Numbered from the stretch's first letter, positions 31,891-44,611 are shown. The stretch: DNA of 64,000 bases from Pyrus communis (GCF_963583255.1 NC_084819.1:5850501-5914500), one strand, 5' to 3'. The notes: generated by a model from the letters alone, not told the origin. Translations and numbers: made by a program.

Positions 31891-32103
31891 TTACTAATTA
31901 ATGGGGCGGTGGCGAAAGCACGAAGGCGTGCACGCATGCGTTGCAATTTGCATGCCACTGGGGACTGGTTGGAATTAAGCCTTCCTATACGACTCCAATC
32001 TTTGTCCTCACGTCATCAGTTCGCTTGGATTTGGACATATATCTGAATATAGGGCATGCATGCATGATCTGTTCGATTGACAAAAGAGAAAGACTAAGGA
32101 TAT

Positions 32104-32128
32104 ACTGTATACATACATACATATACAT

Positions 32129-32162
<34 letters not shown>

Positions 32163-32163
32163 G
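32104..32163. repeat. Compound microsatellite (ATAC)n-(AC)n-(AT)n
   Basis: TACATACATACATA is followed by about nine AC and seven AT units. It lies 65 bases left of Copia-2. Confidence 0.95.
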
Positions 32164-32227
32164 TATATTGCATGTGAAAAGGGTACTCACATTCTCCATC
32201 ATGTTGTTGCATGTACGTACATATGTT

Positions 32228-32497
32228 TGTAAAGGTGTAAAGACTCAAGATCAAAAGGAAGCTTCAGATCATGACACTTGTCAAAGGATTAAGGGATGTA
32301 ATAGTTAGTTTGTTAGATTACTTAATGAGTAAGCAAATAGAATTGTATAAATACCAACTTGTACTGCTAAATTGAGAGGTTAATGAAAAGTCAATACAAA
32401 GAGTATTTCTCAATGTCCCTCTCTAAAATTCTTCGATTTTCTCTCCTTCCTCTTCTGATTCTTTACAAGGAATTCATCAGGTTCTTGCATTCTTACA
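32228..32497 (+). repeat. Copia-2 5' LTR (270 bp)
   Basis: It runs from TGTAAAGGTGTAAAG to TTGCATTCTTACA. TTGTATAAATACC within it is a likely TATA region. Confidence 0.93.
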
Positions 32498-32758
32498 TGG
32501 TATCCTCGCCGGCGATCTTTGATCATGTGCTTCTGCTACTTCCGTGCTCTGAATTCTTCTCAATTGGTACACAATTCTTGTTCTTGATCTTTTGAATTGC
32601 GATCTGCCAGTCTAAAATTGTGCATTTAAAACTTGTGCATTGTGATCTTGTTCTCTGGAATTCTTCGATTGCTTATGCTGTTATCTCTCTCTAAAGTGTG
32701 ATTCTTCTCTTCTTCTCTTCACGAAAGTGTAATTTGAAACCCTAATTTTGTCAATTCT

Positions 32759-33931
32759 TTGAACAAATTTCTCAAAGATCTCGGAAAAATGGTGAATGTT
32801 GATCAATTGCAAATTGTGCAATCTCCTGTTAATACTCTAATTCCCACTATTTCAACCTTGGTGACGGTAAAACTTGATGATGCAAATTATCTTGTTTGGC
32901 ACTATCAAATGAGGCTTTTTCTTGAAAGTCATGGGATACTTGGATTTGTTGACGGTACACATCGATGTCCTATTAGATTTGATGAAAGTTCTGATAAAGA
33001 AGGTGTGGAAACTGAGGCTTTTCAAGTTTGGAAGATGCATGATCGTGCACTTATGCAATTAATCATTGCTACACTCTCTGCAACTGCGATGTCATGTGTT
33101 ATTGGTTGTTCTAACTCTCATGAAATGTGGACTAGCTTGAAAGATCTATTTTCTACTATAACTAAAGCCAATATATTCCAGTTGAAAACTGAGCTTCATA
33201 ATATTAAAAAAGGATCAGAATCGGTGTCTTAATATCTACAACGTATCAAAGATGCATGAGATCATTTGTCAGCCACTAGTGTTAAGTTTGAAGATGATGA
33301 TATTGTGATTTTGGCTCTTAAAAGATTACCCGCAGAGTATAACACCCTTAGAATTGTAATCCGAGGAAGAGAAGATGTTATTTCACTAAAAGACTTTCGA
33401 GCACAATTGATTACAAAAAAGGTTACAGTTGATGCTACTCATTTGTCTGAATCTTTTGTCACTGCTATGATTGCCAAAGATAATCGTAAGGCCCTGTTGC
33501 CTGCTGAAGGGTCATCTGCGAAGTCCACCTCTTTGCCATATACTCATCATGGTGGTTACAATAACAATACTACTAATAATTCTGGAAGCTCTAGTTACTC
33601 AAGTGGTTACAACAACAATACTGGAGGATCTAGGGCCAACAATTATAGAGGTAGAGTTCGGGGCAGAAATCAATTTGGGAACACTTCTTGGTTTCCTGCT
33701 AATAATTCTCATAATGGTGCTGGTATTCTTGGTCCTGCTCGAGCTCAGCCACATATTTCCACTTGTCCTGACCATGGCTATGAAGTTCCTGTCTGTCAAA
33801 TCTGCAATAAGAAAGGTCACATTGCTGTTGACTGTTATCAAAGACACTCATCCACAACTGTTTCTTCATCTCCTGTTCAATGTCAAATCTGTGGAAAGTT
33901 TGGCCATTTTGCAATGCAGTACTATCATTGA
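32759..33931 (+). pseudogene. Copia-2 gag, interrupted
   Basis: The first piece (to 33232) has the UBN2-type gag start: VTVKLDDANYLVWHYQMRLF, then GFVDGTHRCP and EMWTSLKDLFSTI. Stops at 33230 (TAA) and 33258 (TGA) break the frame, which resumes with DIVILALKRLPAEYNTLR and a Gly/Asn/Ser-rich linker. Two zinc knuckles follow: CQICNKKGHIAVDC is complete, while in CQICGKFGHFAMQYY the last Cys is Tyr. The initiator is uncertain: the methionine at MVNVDQ (32789) suits better than the one at 32759. Confidence 0.88.
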
Positions 33932-34015
33932 GCCAATTTTTCTTATCAAGGAAGGAGTTCACCCTCTACTTTAATTGCAATGCATGCTGCTTATCAACCA
34001 TCTGCACCTTAGGAA

Positions 34016-34645
34016 CAATATTGGGTTGCTGACACAGGGGCTACATCTCATATGACATATGATCTTGCTTCTCTCACTAATACTGCTCCATTTACTGGCA
34101 CTGATACAATCACTGCTAGTGGTTCAGGTTTACCTATATCTAATATTGGCTCTTCCATTTTGCATGCTCCACAATATGCTTTCCACTTAAAGAAGATCTT
34201 ACATGTTCCAAGAGCCTGGAATGACAAGTTTACAAGTTTCTTGCCCGGAATTGGATTTAAAGCTTCCCTTGTAAATCCCTCTCTTTTTGTGCAGCATTCA
34301 TCTTCTGGTACTGTTATACTGCTCCTATATGTTGATGATATCATCATCACAGGTAGTGATTCTTCTTTGATGGATGATGTTATCTTGAAGTTGACTAAAG
34401 AGTTTGAGATGAAGGAATTAGGACAATTACATTACTTCTTGGGACTGCAAATTTCATATAAACCTTCAGGTTTATTTGTTTCCCAAACAAAGTACATTCA
34501 AGATCTTTTGGAGAAAGTGGATATGCAGGATTCAAAGTTTGTGCAACATCTTTTTTTCCCTATCATCGATTACTCAAGGAAGACGGCCACCCTTATCATA
34601 GTCCTAAGCAATATCGCAGTGTTGTTGGAGCTTTACAATACCTGA
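34016..34645 (+). pseudogene. Copia-2 protease start fused to RT palm
   Basis: YWVADTGATSHMTYDL is the protease active-site region (DTGA). The frame goes on through LKKILHVP, the protease-integrase boundary, and then reads RAWNDKFTSFLPGIGFKASL, which is mid-RT. Everything between (integrase and the RT fingers) is missing and the join is in frame near 34210. The catalytic LLLYVDDIIITGSD is intact. After FVQHL the frame is lost. Confidence 0.85.
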
Positions 34646-35146
34646 CCTTTACTCAGCCCGACATTGCTTTTGCAGTGAATCAATGCTGCTAATTTATGCA
34701 AAACCCTATGGAGTCTCATGTTGTTATAGTTAAAAGGATAGAGATATCTTAGGGGTACTATTGATTTTGGGATACATTTCAAGCCCGGAAAGTTACATCT
34801 TCAAGCCTATAATGATGCAGATTGGGCAGGTGATCCTAATGACAGAAGTTCTACCTCTGGCTATGTGGTTTATTTTGGTTCTAGTCCTATCTCTTGGGCT
34901 TCTAAAAAGCAACATACTGTGTCTAGGTCCTTTACTGAGGCTGAGTATCGAGCCCTTGCTATAACTGCTGCGGAATTGGCATGGCTTCGACAACTTCTTT
35001 GTGATCTGCAGGTTCCATTGCTCACTGCTCCTGTGATTTATTGTGATAATATCTCCGCTCTTGCTTTGTCCTCTAGTCCTATTTTTCACTCTCGAGTCAA
35101 ACACATCGAGATAGATTATCATGTTGTGTGTGAAAGAGTTTCTTGA
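34646..35146 (+). pseudogene. Copia-2 RNase H region, frameshifted
   Basis: Copia RNase H motifs are spread over more than one frame: NDADWAGDPNDRSSTSGYV near 34812, then SWASKKQHTVSRSFTEAEYR and YCDNISALALSSSPIFHSR up to HIEIDYHVVCERVS. Stops follow before the polypurine tract. It is the ordinary end of a copia pol. Confidence 0.85.
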
Positions 35147-35284
35147 GGTGATTTGCATGTGTAGCATGTTGCTTCTAAAGAACAGTTTGCTGATATTTTG
35201 AAAAAAGGCATGTCTACTTCCTTGTTCTTACACCATTGTTCCAATCTCATGCTTAGTTCTCAGACGCATGAGATTGAGGGGGGA

Positions 35285-35546
35285 TGTAAAGGGGTAAATA
35301 CTCAAGATCAAAAGGAAGCTTCAGATTTGTCAGGGGATTAAGGGATGTAATAGTTAGTTTGTTAGATTACTTAATGAGTAAGCAAATCGAATTGTATAAA
35401 TACCAACTTGTACTGCTAAATTGAGAGGTTAATGAAAAGTCAATACAAAGAGTATTTCTCAGTTTCCCTCTCTAAAATTCTTCGATTTTCTCTCCTTCCT
35501 CTTCTGATTCTTTTCAAGAAATTCATCAGGTTCTTGCATTCTTACA
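35285..35546 (+). repeat. Copia-2 3' LTR (262 bp)
   Basis: It matches 32228-32497 with scattered changes and a short deletion after CTTCAGAT. The G-rich tract GATTGAGGGGGGA precedes it. Confidence 0.93.
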
Positions 35547-35551
35547 ATGTT

Positions 35552-35754
35552 CATCTGGGGTTTAATTTACGTATTGAAGACATTTTTTTTGTGTGATTAA
35601 TTTAGACTTTAAAAACAGCACGTTCAATACGATTAATGTAAGGTGGAGTTGTACCATTTCGTCATGCCATGGAGTGTTACTTTTAAACACAACAGCTTTT
35701 GAGCGTTTTCAATGCATGATCGTAAGTATAAGCTTGTTTTATTTTTTTAGGAAA
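35552..35754. other. Short non-coding spacer
   Basis: No gene or element recognised. The open frame through it has no family features. Confidence 0.4.
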
Positions 35755-35910
35755 ATTAATGAAAAAAGTTTGAAAATTTTGAGTTTTAACGGTAAGAACA
35801 AAATAAAGGGTAAAGTAAATAGTATTAGGATTGATTTTTTAGTGTAAAAATGTGATTTTTCTTTAAAATGAACAATATTAGGAGCTTTTCATTAAAGTTC
35901 CCTTCTTCTT
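35755..35910. repeat. Second copy of the dispersed MITE-like repeat
   Basis: 35807-35905 matches the first bases of the window. An upstream TTGAGTTTTAACGG and a downstream CATTAAAGTTCCC could be terminal inverted repeats. AT-rich, non-coding. Confidence 0.6.
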
Positions 35911-36737
35911 TTGCATTGTAAGTCACAAGATTTCATACCGACATATCCCAACATTGGTTAATGTTGGTACTTGATTTTGAGGTTTAAAGCCTATTTCCGT
36001 AAGGATAATTAGTAAGACTTGAACACGTCATGATTTGATTACAAGCGTAAGTTTTTGTATCAAATAAATAAAGTAGGTTGGCAACCAAAATTTTGCAGCT
36101 AAATATTAATACTTCATGATGTAACAAGATTCACTATGTAGTGTTAAAATGTGGTACAAAAATATAATCTTCTTTCATGTTGTAAGCAAACATGAAAGAA
36201 AACTTGGACTAAACTTTAGAACTGATTATGTCTTTAAAAAAATGATACTTTGGATGTGACCTCTATCCACCACTGTTCTTTGACTGAAATATTATCGGTT
36301 TTCACTTTTTTGTTAAAGTTCTTTGACTCCGTATACCTCATTATATTAATATTAATGAAATGTTTACCTATATTAATTTTTTATGGAAGTTACAAATTGT
36401 GAAATATATCCCTATTTTATGTCATATCCTTCTTTTTTCTTTTATTAAAAAGAAATAAGGTTTTAATTAATAAAATGGAAAAATAAGAAAAGAGGACCTA
36501 ATTTCTCCAGTAAAAAATAAATAAGAAACAACCGTTATTATTGAAACCATACAACTTTAAGGTACATATTATTGACACACAACCTGAAATGCGTATGGAT
36601 ACAATTTGTAGTAAATTTATTATGGAATGCTAGCTAAAATATTATAGAAGAGCAAAATAATAATTGGCTTGGTATGTGGTTTGCTTTTATCTTTAATGTA
36701 TTGGTACTCTTTTTTCTTTCAATGAATCGATATTACT
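35911..36737. other. AT-rich non-coding stretch
   Basis: No gene or delimited element is seen. Confidence 0.45.
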
Positions 36738-36750
36738 TTGCATTTATGAT

Positions 36751-36752
<2 letters not shown>

Positions 36753-36781
<29 letters not shown>

Positions 36782-36897
36782 CTCAAACGATAGATTTTGT
36801 TAGATTAGATGTTAGATTAGCCGCCGACAGGGTTTGAATCCATACCGTCATGCAAAGGCTCAACGCCTTTCCACCATTGTGGTAAAAGGCCACATGC
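36753..36897 (-). mobile_element. tRNA-derived SINE, second family
   Basis: On the minus strand the head has ACAATGGTGGAAAGGCG (box-A side) and GGTATGGATTCAAACCC (box-B side). The body ends ATCTATCGTTTGAG before a ~30 base poly-A tail. A 15 bp target duplication with one mismatch flanks it: TTGCATTTATGATTC at 36738-36752 and TTGCACTTATGATTC at 36898-36912. Confidence 0.82.
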
Positions 36898-36912
36898 TTG
36901 CACTTATGATTC

Positions 36913-37132
36913 TATAATGCAAGATGTTCACACATATAATAGCTACATTGGTAGTCTAATAGACAGTCGACATTGTAAAAATCAAAGTTTTAGTAATAAC
37001 AATTAAGGGGTAAGAGGTTAAAATTCATTTTTGTATGCGCTCCCAAAGACTCAAATTTCATACAAAGACCATGTCAATCCTGTAGATCACATGCAAAGAC
37101 AAATCTAATAATAATTTCACATTGACCCGAAA
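36913..37132. other. Short non-coding stretch
   Basis: No gene or element recognised. Confidence 0.4.
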
Positions 37133-37515
37133 AAGATAATTTCTTGCTTTCTGAGATTTGTTCAAAGTAAACATAGATACTCAATAGGGCAACTAGAACA
37201 ATCGCGACCATTACACATGCATGCAGACAATTCTACACAGCTATAAGATTCTAATGAATACTAATTTATCATGATTATCTAGAACGTAATTACAATCTTG
37301 GGGACCCAAAACATGATAATTTCTTGCTTTCTGAGATGTCAGGGAAATGACTAATTTGGCTCAACTTGACAACTTATTATACTTGTTCAAAGTAAACATA
37401 GATACTCAATAGGGCAATTAGAACCATCGAGGTCCTTACATATGCATGCAGACAATTCTTCACAGCTATATGATTCCAACGAATACGTAAATATCATGAT
37501 TTTCTAGAACGCAAT
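37133..37515. repeat. Diverged tandem duplication
   Basis: The text from GATAATTTCTTGCTTTCTGA through GTAAACATAGATACTCAATA and ATGCATGCAGACAATTCT to TCTAGAACG is present twice (37133-37290 and 37317-37512). The second copy has an extra ~55 bases after CTGAGAT, or the first has lost them. Confidence 0.85.
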
Positions 37516-38810
37516 CCTAGGGATACCTGTGTGGGGTTTGTGGACTTTTCTCTGAGATTCATATTCAGTCCAGTCAATAGTCCGTACTCTAATGAAACCT
37601 TTGTCTAGAAAATTAAGGAGATCTCTGAATTTTCAGTGACGATTATATGGCACATAGACTAGCACCTTGCTGGTTTGTTACCATCACATAATTTTCAACT
37701 TTATGAATGGAATAATCCGATCTATAGATGCCAGCTAAATGCTGGGCAACGTGTATTTTACCCTCATTGATTTGACAATTATGAAAGATTAATTTTCTCT
37801 CTTTTTCTAGGAATTTTTCTTGCCAGATATAGGTGAGCCTTCGAAGTGGGACCTCGGAGTTCTCTAAACCACGACCCTTTGTATGTTGATATGTATAATA
37901 AAGAATTCGCTAAATACATGAAAAGTCTATTCATATATCAAATAACATTAAAATTAAATCAAAACAAGAAAGATATACAATATTACTTAAATATTACACG
38001 TCTCACGTTTTTAGATACAAATGTACTAATTTAGTTTACATAGTCTAATTTTTCAATCAATTCTTTTGCAATTGATAAAATAGTTAACCCTTAACCCATT
38101 CAATCTTTTTGTGACATAATTGATTGAAGATAAGATTTGATCAACTTTAATTTTGAAAAGCTTCTTTTTGCAGAGGCAAATGTAACTGGTATGATTAACA
38201 AAATTCTATAAGCAACTCATGCATTCGGGAAACAACCATCATTTGTCTCGGATATTTCAATACTTCCATTGACAGATTTATTTCATCCGGTATAGTTTAT
38301 CTCAAGATTCTTAGCTCTAGAAATTATTATTTCCCACCAATATCAGAATGTTCACTGTGTGAAGACCGAGAGAGGAGCGATAGTTTTTGTGAAGACGAAG
38401 ATAGAAAGCGAGTGGAGCTGTATCAAGAAAAATGACTGGCATTTTGATTGTTAAATTTTAATTAGATTTGAAAACAAGAATTTAAATTGCAAATATATAT
38501 AACAATTTGGGGCCCTTCCCGGGTGGAGGTTCTTGGCAGGTGTCTACTTCAGTGACGCTCAAGGTCGGTCCTGTATATAGTTAAAGGGTGATATTATCTA
38601 GAGGCCAAAAAAAAAAAAAAAAAACTAACACATTCTCTAATATTACATGTGGGTTCCACATATAATGTTAAAGTTCATCTCTATTAGAGAGTGAAGAAAT
38701 GTTTTATGTCTACAAATTGTTGTGAAACATAAATAGTGGTAGTCCTGATTCAACGTATGGTAATAAACCATCATAAACGATCATATTAATGCAGAGAGCC
38801 TTTTGGATTA
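37516..38810. other. Non-coding stretch
   Basis: No gene recognised. A poly-A run lies near 38608-38624. The right part may belong to the LTR-like unit that follows. Confidence 0.4.
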
Positions 38811-38885
38811 CCACTCATGTATTTGATGTCCTATATAAAATGGTCTAATGATAATGAAAGAACACACTTTGATTTCTCCTCCCAA

Positions 38886-38950
<65 letters not shown>

Positions 38951-39285
38951 TTTATTTCCAACATGTTATCAGCACGAGTGAGCTCTGGCTGACTCTTGAC
39001 ATTAAAGTGGGGTAGTTGAGTCGCTACGATCTTCGTCACACATCCTTTAAAATCGTGCAAAATAAACAGTAATAATGACAAACGCCCCCATTTGATATTC
39101 ATGGTTCTCAAAGAATTAAATGCGCATGATATTGATTAATTCAATCCTTGCACGTGTTGATCTCTAAGCAAAAGGCTTTCCATTTTAGCAGTGAGATCTT
39201 CCACTCATGTATTTGATGTCCTATATAAAATGGTCTAATGATAATGAAAGAACACACTTTGATTTCTCCTCCCAACCTCTCCCTA

Positions 39286-39330
<45 letters not shown>

Positions 39331-39583
39331 TTTATTTCCAACATGTTATCAGCATGAGTGAGCTCTGGCTAACTCTTGACATTAAAGTGGGGTAGTTGAG
39401 TCGCTACGATCTTCGTCACACATCCTTTAAAATCATGCAAAATAAACAGTAATAATGACAAACGCCCCCATTTCATGTTCATGGTTCTCAAAGAATTAAA
39501 TGCACATGATATTGATTAACTTCAATCCTTGCACGTGTTGATCTCTAAGCAAAAGGCTCTCCATTTTAACAGTGAGATCTTCC
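38811..39583 (+). repeat. Tandem pair of LTR-end plus PBS-like units, period 390 bp
   Basis: CCACTCATGTATTTGATGTC starts both copies (38811 and 39201). Each copy has a TATA-like CCTATATAAAATGG, a CT microsatellite and TTTATTTCCAACA. Each then has TGTTATCAGCACGAG (or AGCATGAG), which resembles an LTR end followed by a primer site, and a leader with GTTGAGTCGCTACGATCTTC. This suggests a partly duplicated retrotransposon 5' end. No coding part was identified. Copies differ at few bases apart from the CT tract. Confidence 0.6.
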
Positions 39584-41495
39584 AACAATCTAACTTTAAA
39601 TAGTTGCTTCTTCTTTGAGATTTCCCAATCATTATAATCTTCATACCATGGGGTTCTAGCGCTTTAACCAAAATCTTCCTCCCATACCCAATTTCCTCTC
39701 TAATCCTTCAATGTACAGAATCCTCAAACTAAAAAATCTCTTCTTTTTTTTCCCCCCCCTCACCAAGCTCTGCTAAATAGGGTTATGGAATACCTAATTT
39801 AGGCATGATTGCATGCTAATATTTCTCGCTTCTTATGATTTGTTCCATAACATTCATCCCCTCGTAGCACTCTCCCTGCAATCTCTGCACATGGGTTGAA
39901 TTTCAGCAATATAGTATCTTGCTCGGAAAGTTGCAAGATGGGCATAGTACGCATTTGATTGGGTGACAAAAACCCCATCAGGATTGATGTTCTTTGACCA
40001 AGTATGTTGTATAGTTTTCAAAATCTTCATTTTCCAGTGGTGAGGACTTGTTTCCCCGCAACCCTTGTACCAACTTGAACATTTTTATTAGGGGTTTTGA
40101 TAATAAACATGTTCTTGTGTGGATATTTACTTGTCTGGCGCCTTCTTATCCATGAAAATTCTTAATCCGATAAACTTTTCTAAAGTAAATCAACTTTGAA
40201 AAATAAAATAAGCAACGGAGCAGGATGCGAGTAAGTTTGTGGGCCCGGGACAGAACTTAGAAGCCTCATCACTAACGTTGGTTTCGAATAACATTACCTC
40301 TCAAACTTAGCATTGTAAAGTATTTTCATTGCGATCGTTAGAGTATCACCTTAGTTCGATACCAAAAATTAAACATTAAACCCATGAAGAATCCTTCGTT
40401 TCGTGCTTAGCAACACATTTATCGGATTTAAGAAGTTCATGCCATACTTGAAATGATCTACAAGGAGCAAATTAATAACAATAATTTTTCTTTACCTTGC
40501 CCCAATTCTTGGGTCAATGATTTCATTACTTGCAATGTAATCTAGGGAGGCATTTCTCTTCCTAGACTAGATTGCATGTCTGTCTCCAGTGAAGCTTATG
40601 CAAAAGTTCTTCAGAGACTTGGTTGTCGGCATGTGGTCGGAAACACTTTCTAAATCTTTTTGTCATACCTGAACGTTTCCAATTGAATTACCTTGGCTTG
40701 TTTTAGCCAAAGCATTTCTACGTATCGAAGCTCCATTGGATTAAAATTCCTCTTGAGGATTTCCTAGCATGGATGCCTCCTACAGACCTGTTAACATACG
40801 ATGTTTTAGGATATACTTAAGTTAGTATGTTGGTCAGGGATAGAAGTCATCCTACTCGGGGTAGGAGTTTAGAGCCATCTTGAGATGATTTTTGAATCGC
40901 CTTTTTGACTATTCTCTCGAATGGCATAAAGCCCAGGTTTGAATGTTAGAATCCACAACTTGTTAGTTATAGAATTTTCAGAGGCTGGATGGTGCATTGG
41001 ACTTCCGGGTCAGGGCATTATGTGCTTGTGCTTGTACCTACCAATTGTAACCGCACTTATGACGATTCGAGTCTCCTAAGATGCTGACCATCTAAGACAG
41101 GATGGCTAGAAGAGGCTCATTTAACAGTATTACCTTGAACTTTTTTAGTCTTGCATTCATGCGGAGTTTTCAAAATTTACACCTTCCTCGTGGTGAGTGA
41201 AATATTCCTTACATTACTGAAAAAGGAAAGAGAACAAAATGTTGAATCATGTAGCAAGGAAATTGTATAGCTTTTTATTGCGATATAATTTATTGACAAG
41301 GGGTTGTAATTGAATACGGAAAGGATTGCCTACATATCCCCGAGATGAAGAATCAAATCACTAGTGTAGTTAAAAGAAAAAGATGATACAATGTAAGAAT
41401 TACTTCAAGAATCACTTTTGACGATAAGCTTATGGTGAAGAGTAAGGAGATGAGTTCCCCAAGGACTTGTCTTCACACAAACGGCGGTTTTACAA
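39584..41495. other. Non-coding or heavily decayed stretch
   Basis: No frame has recognisable domains. GCCTACATATCCCCGAGATGAAG at 41327 and a related phrase at 41510 are a short repeated motif. It may be 3' sequence of the decayed gypsy element whose gag lies to the right on the minus strand. Confidence 0.35.
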
Positions 41496-42540
41496 TTAAA
41501 TCTGGATCAAATCGCCTACATATCCCGGGAAGGGAATCAAATTGCATGTAGCTTGGTTTACCTTTCCTTCTACTTGATCTGGAGTCACTGATAAGGGGTC
41601 CATCTCAGGGTAACCGGTATTGGATTTCTTGTGGTTGTTCCCGTTACCTCTCTGGTCATCGGCGTTTTCCGCCCTCCATGGATACAGTTTATATTCAGGG
41701 TAGGTGTCTTCATTGGTCGTCAATCTTCATCATTAGTGTGTTTGTCCGATCGATCCTTATCCTTGGATTCTGTTGGTCTTTTTTCCTTACTTTATCTTTG
41801 ACGAATTCCCAACAGTGTCTCTGATCTAGGAGTTTTTCAATAAGATCCCTCAAAACTAAGTAACTTTTAGTGGCATTGTGGAAAGAGCAATACTTGTTTG
41901 GGTGTTTGGATTTTTCCTTTATGTTGTGGAGGATGTTGTTGATGGTGGTGTTCATAACGGTGTATTGCTTTGCCTTTAGTGAAGCTTGCTTATCCAGATG
42001 CCCTCATCTTACAACATGTAGCAGAGAGGGAGGGGAAATGCCTCTATCAGGACTTCTCATTTCAGTCTTCCTACGGTAATCTGTTCCGGCTATCGTTCTT
42101 CTACTCTTCTTATCCCAGTCGATTAGATCGTCCACAATGTCAAAGCATTCTGCCAAGGTGGCATAGTCATATTTTCTTTTGTTCATTTTTTTTAGAAATG
42201 GGTGAATAGACATATAGACCCAGTTCAAATGCTATAGTGGTCAACTTTTCATCAGGTTTTTCCACTTCTGCCAGCTTTGCCTGGAAGTACTTTAGATAAG
42301 TCCTCAGACTTTCATCTTTAGACTGTGGACCATTCTGAACATGGCCTCATGACGCTTGCGAACATCATGGTACACCGAATAGGTGTTTATAAACATGTCG
42401 GCCAAACTCTCAAAACAGTTGATGAATCTGGCTGGCAGCTTCGAATACCATTTTATTGCCAGCCTCTCTAGGGTAGACGAGAACATCTTGCATATCCAAG
42501 CATCGTTGTTGTATAGAGCCATGGCAATTCGATAATGCAT
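41496..42540 (-). pseudogene. Decayed gypsy gag (Tat/Ogre-like)
   Basis: From 42540 leftward the frame reads ALYNNDAWICKMFSSTLERL, then AIKWYSKLPARFINCFESLA and FINTYSV. This is the pattern of a plant gypsy gag capsid (W-F/Y-S-K-L-P, then F-x-x-L-x-x-x-F). After frame changes, 41955-41710 reads NKYCSFHNATKSYLVLRDLI and LDQRHCWEFVKDK. This matches the later gag segment KYCxFHxxxGHxTxxCxxL with its Gly-His and Cys positions lost. At least three frames are used. No protease or RT was recognised nearby. Confidence 0.65.
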
Positions 42541-44611
42541 TATATGATAGTTAAGGTCGGAGTCACCTAGAAGCGATTTGAACCTTGGCTAAGAAAACTT
42601 TTCTGGTGGGGTATATCCTCAATTGCATTGAAAATGGTGTTCTTGTTTAGACCGTTAGCTTGTTTGGAATGCGTGGATGATCGTTTAGGCTTACATGATT
42701 CTTTATGTCTAAGAGGTGTTGCCACTCTTGGTGTTTAGAGGACTGAGGCTCGTCTAATCTCAGGTTACGAGGCTCTGCTTTTAGGTTCCCGTTGTATCTT
42801 GATGAGGATTCCGCAGATTTTGTGGTCTTCCTTTAGAAACTGCTTTAATGACATGTCTATTGCATAACTAACCCCTGCTTATATCGATGACATTCGCTGA
42901 TGTTGGAATAGTAGATGATGTCGTGGGGTTTCCTTCAGGGTTATGGTGCTTATGTTTCCATATCCGAAAACAAGATTTGCGTTGGAATGGTTGTTCTGAA
43001 TGAATTCTCCAGGTTTTTCATGCGCTTCTCCATGTCCACAAAGTTAGAGTGACTTTTTGCTTGAGCAGAGGTTTGATTTTTTTACAGCTTTTCAACAAAG
43101 GCATTGGTCTTTGCAAAGGTTTCCAGATCTTGTCATGGAAGATGATGGCATGTTGACTGGATCCTCACTGTTTCTAAGTGTAGCTATTACTCCTTTGCGG
43201 GCTGTTACTTGCCCCAAGAGTTGTAATGACCTAAGGTGGCAGGTTGTCCATTATAGAAATAGTATCCCTACTGGTAGGATTAATGTTGGCGTTAACCGAA
43301 TTTTTTTTGGTAGACATGTCAGTTACAAAGCGATATGGTCAAGAGGAATATAAGTTCACTCTCAATGAAAACATCAATTGTTGGAACCAATTCGCGCACC
43401 GTCGTGAGTGGTGGTTGTGCACAAACTCGAGCAACTTGCAAAACTGTAAACAACTGTGAACAAGTCTAAGCCCGAGGGGGGACGGAGAATGTAATGTGTG
43501 CCAGCCAAAGGCTCTCCGATAGTCAAGTTAATGAATAGTTTTATACTCAAGTAGTGGGCAAGAGAATTGAAATGTTTAGATTATGTTACTAGAGATGAAC
43601 CCTAGATAGGTGTACTTACACCGTGGGAGAGTGATATTTTTAGGATAAAATCCTCGCTCTAGAATGAGAGTATCCTAGATGATATCTAGAAGTAGATATT
43701 GCACCTTCTTAGGAGTTATGATTACTTATGGCACAAGCCAATTACTAAATTGTAGGAACTCTAATACTTATAAAGGTTTGATTGGGTCTGTATCATGATC
43801 AGATTGAGTATCTTGTAGAACAAGCACGGTCATCCAGCAGAGTCGCTAGGACTCCGCCTATTGCCTTGGAACATGGTGATGGTGGCACCGCTGCTCTGTC
43901 TGATCCAGCTCTGGTTGTATATGGTGAATTCATGACCGAACTTTTAAGGTAACTATATTTGGGTCGACCTTAGTCTGGCCTTGGAAAATCAAGGTTGCAC
44001 AACACCCTCTTAGGAGCTGTGATTACTTGCGGCACATGCCAATTCCTAGATTGTAAGAACTCCAAGACTTATGAGGAATCTAATTGTGTCTTTATCCAGG
44101 CTAGATGTTATGTCATGCGGAACAACTATGGTTATACTAGCAAAGTCACTCGGACTTCGCTTATTGCCCCAAAATAAGGTGATGATGACACCATTGCTCT
44201 GTTTGATCTAGTTTTGCCTAGAGTTATTGAATCTATGACTGGACTTCTGAGTTAACAATATATAGATGAATCATACTTTAGCTCTAGAAAATCATGGTCT
44301 CACAATTGCCCCTAACTTTGCATTGAAAATGCAATTGTTCTCGTTGTGGATGGATAGTTATCCAAAGACCATGCCCTTCGGAGTAAGCTGGAATACGCAT
44401 CATTTAGTCTTTTTTCTTCGCTTGGTGATTCGACATTTAGAGTGCAATGGAGCTACTTTGAATTCAGAGGCGCGTCTTCGAACATTGTGCCATAAAGTTT
44501 GCAATGATTAAACTTTATGCTTATTGCATGCGCATGAAAAACAAAAAAAATTACCTCTAATACTCTTTACTTAGTGTTTGACACATTGAAAGTTGAACTT
44601 GTCTATGATTG
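42541..44611. other. Probable leader of the decayed gypsy element, no intact gene
   Basis: The sequence upstream of the gag remnant (on the minus strand) has no open domain. It includes a diverged direct repeat at about 43700-44000 and 44005-44310 (shared AGGAGYTRTGATTACTT, GGCACAWGCCAATT, GCAGAGTCGCTAGGACTCCG-like). The last five bases, GATTG, are a probable target duplication of Copia-3. Confidence 0.4.

Larger units (their letters stand above)
32228..35546 (+). mobile_element. Copia-2: internally deleted Ty1/copia element
   Basis: 5' LTR (32228-32497), PBS starting TGGTATC at 32498, gag, protease start, partial RT, RNase H, polypurine tract (about 35271-35284) and 3' LTR (35285-35546) are in order on the plus strand. 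A perfect 5 bp duplication ATGTT flanks it (32223-32227 and 35547-35551). The internal region is only 2.8 kb because integrase and the first half of RT are missing. LTRs differ by about ten changes plus an 8-9 base indel, so it is older than Copia-1. Confidence 0.95.
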
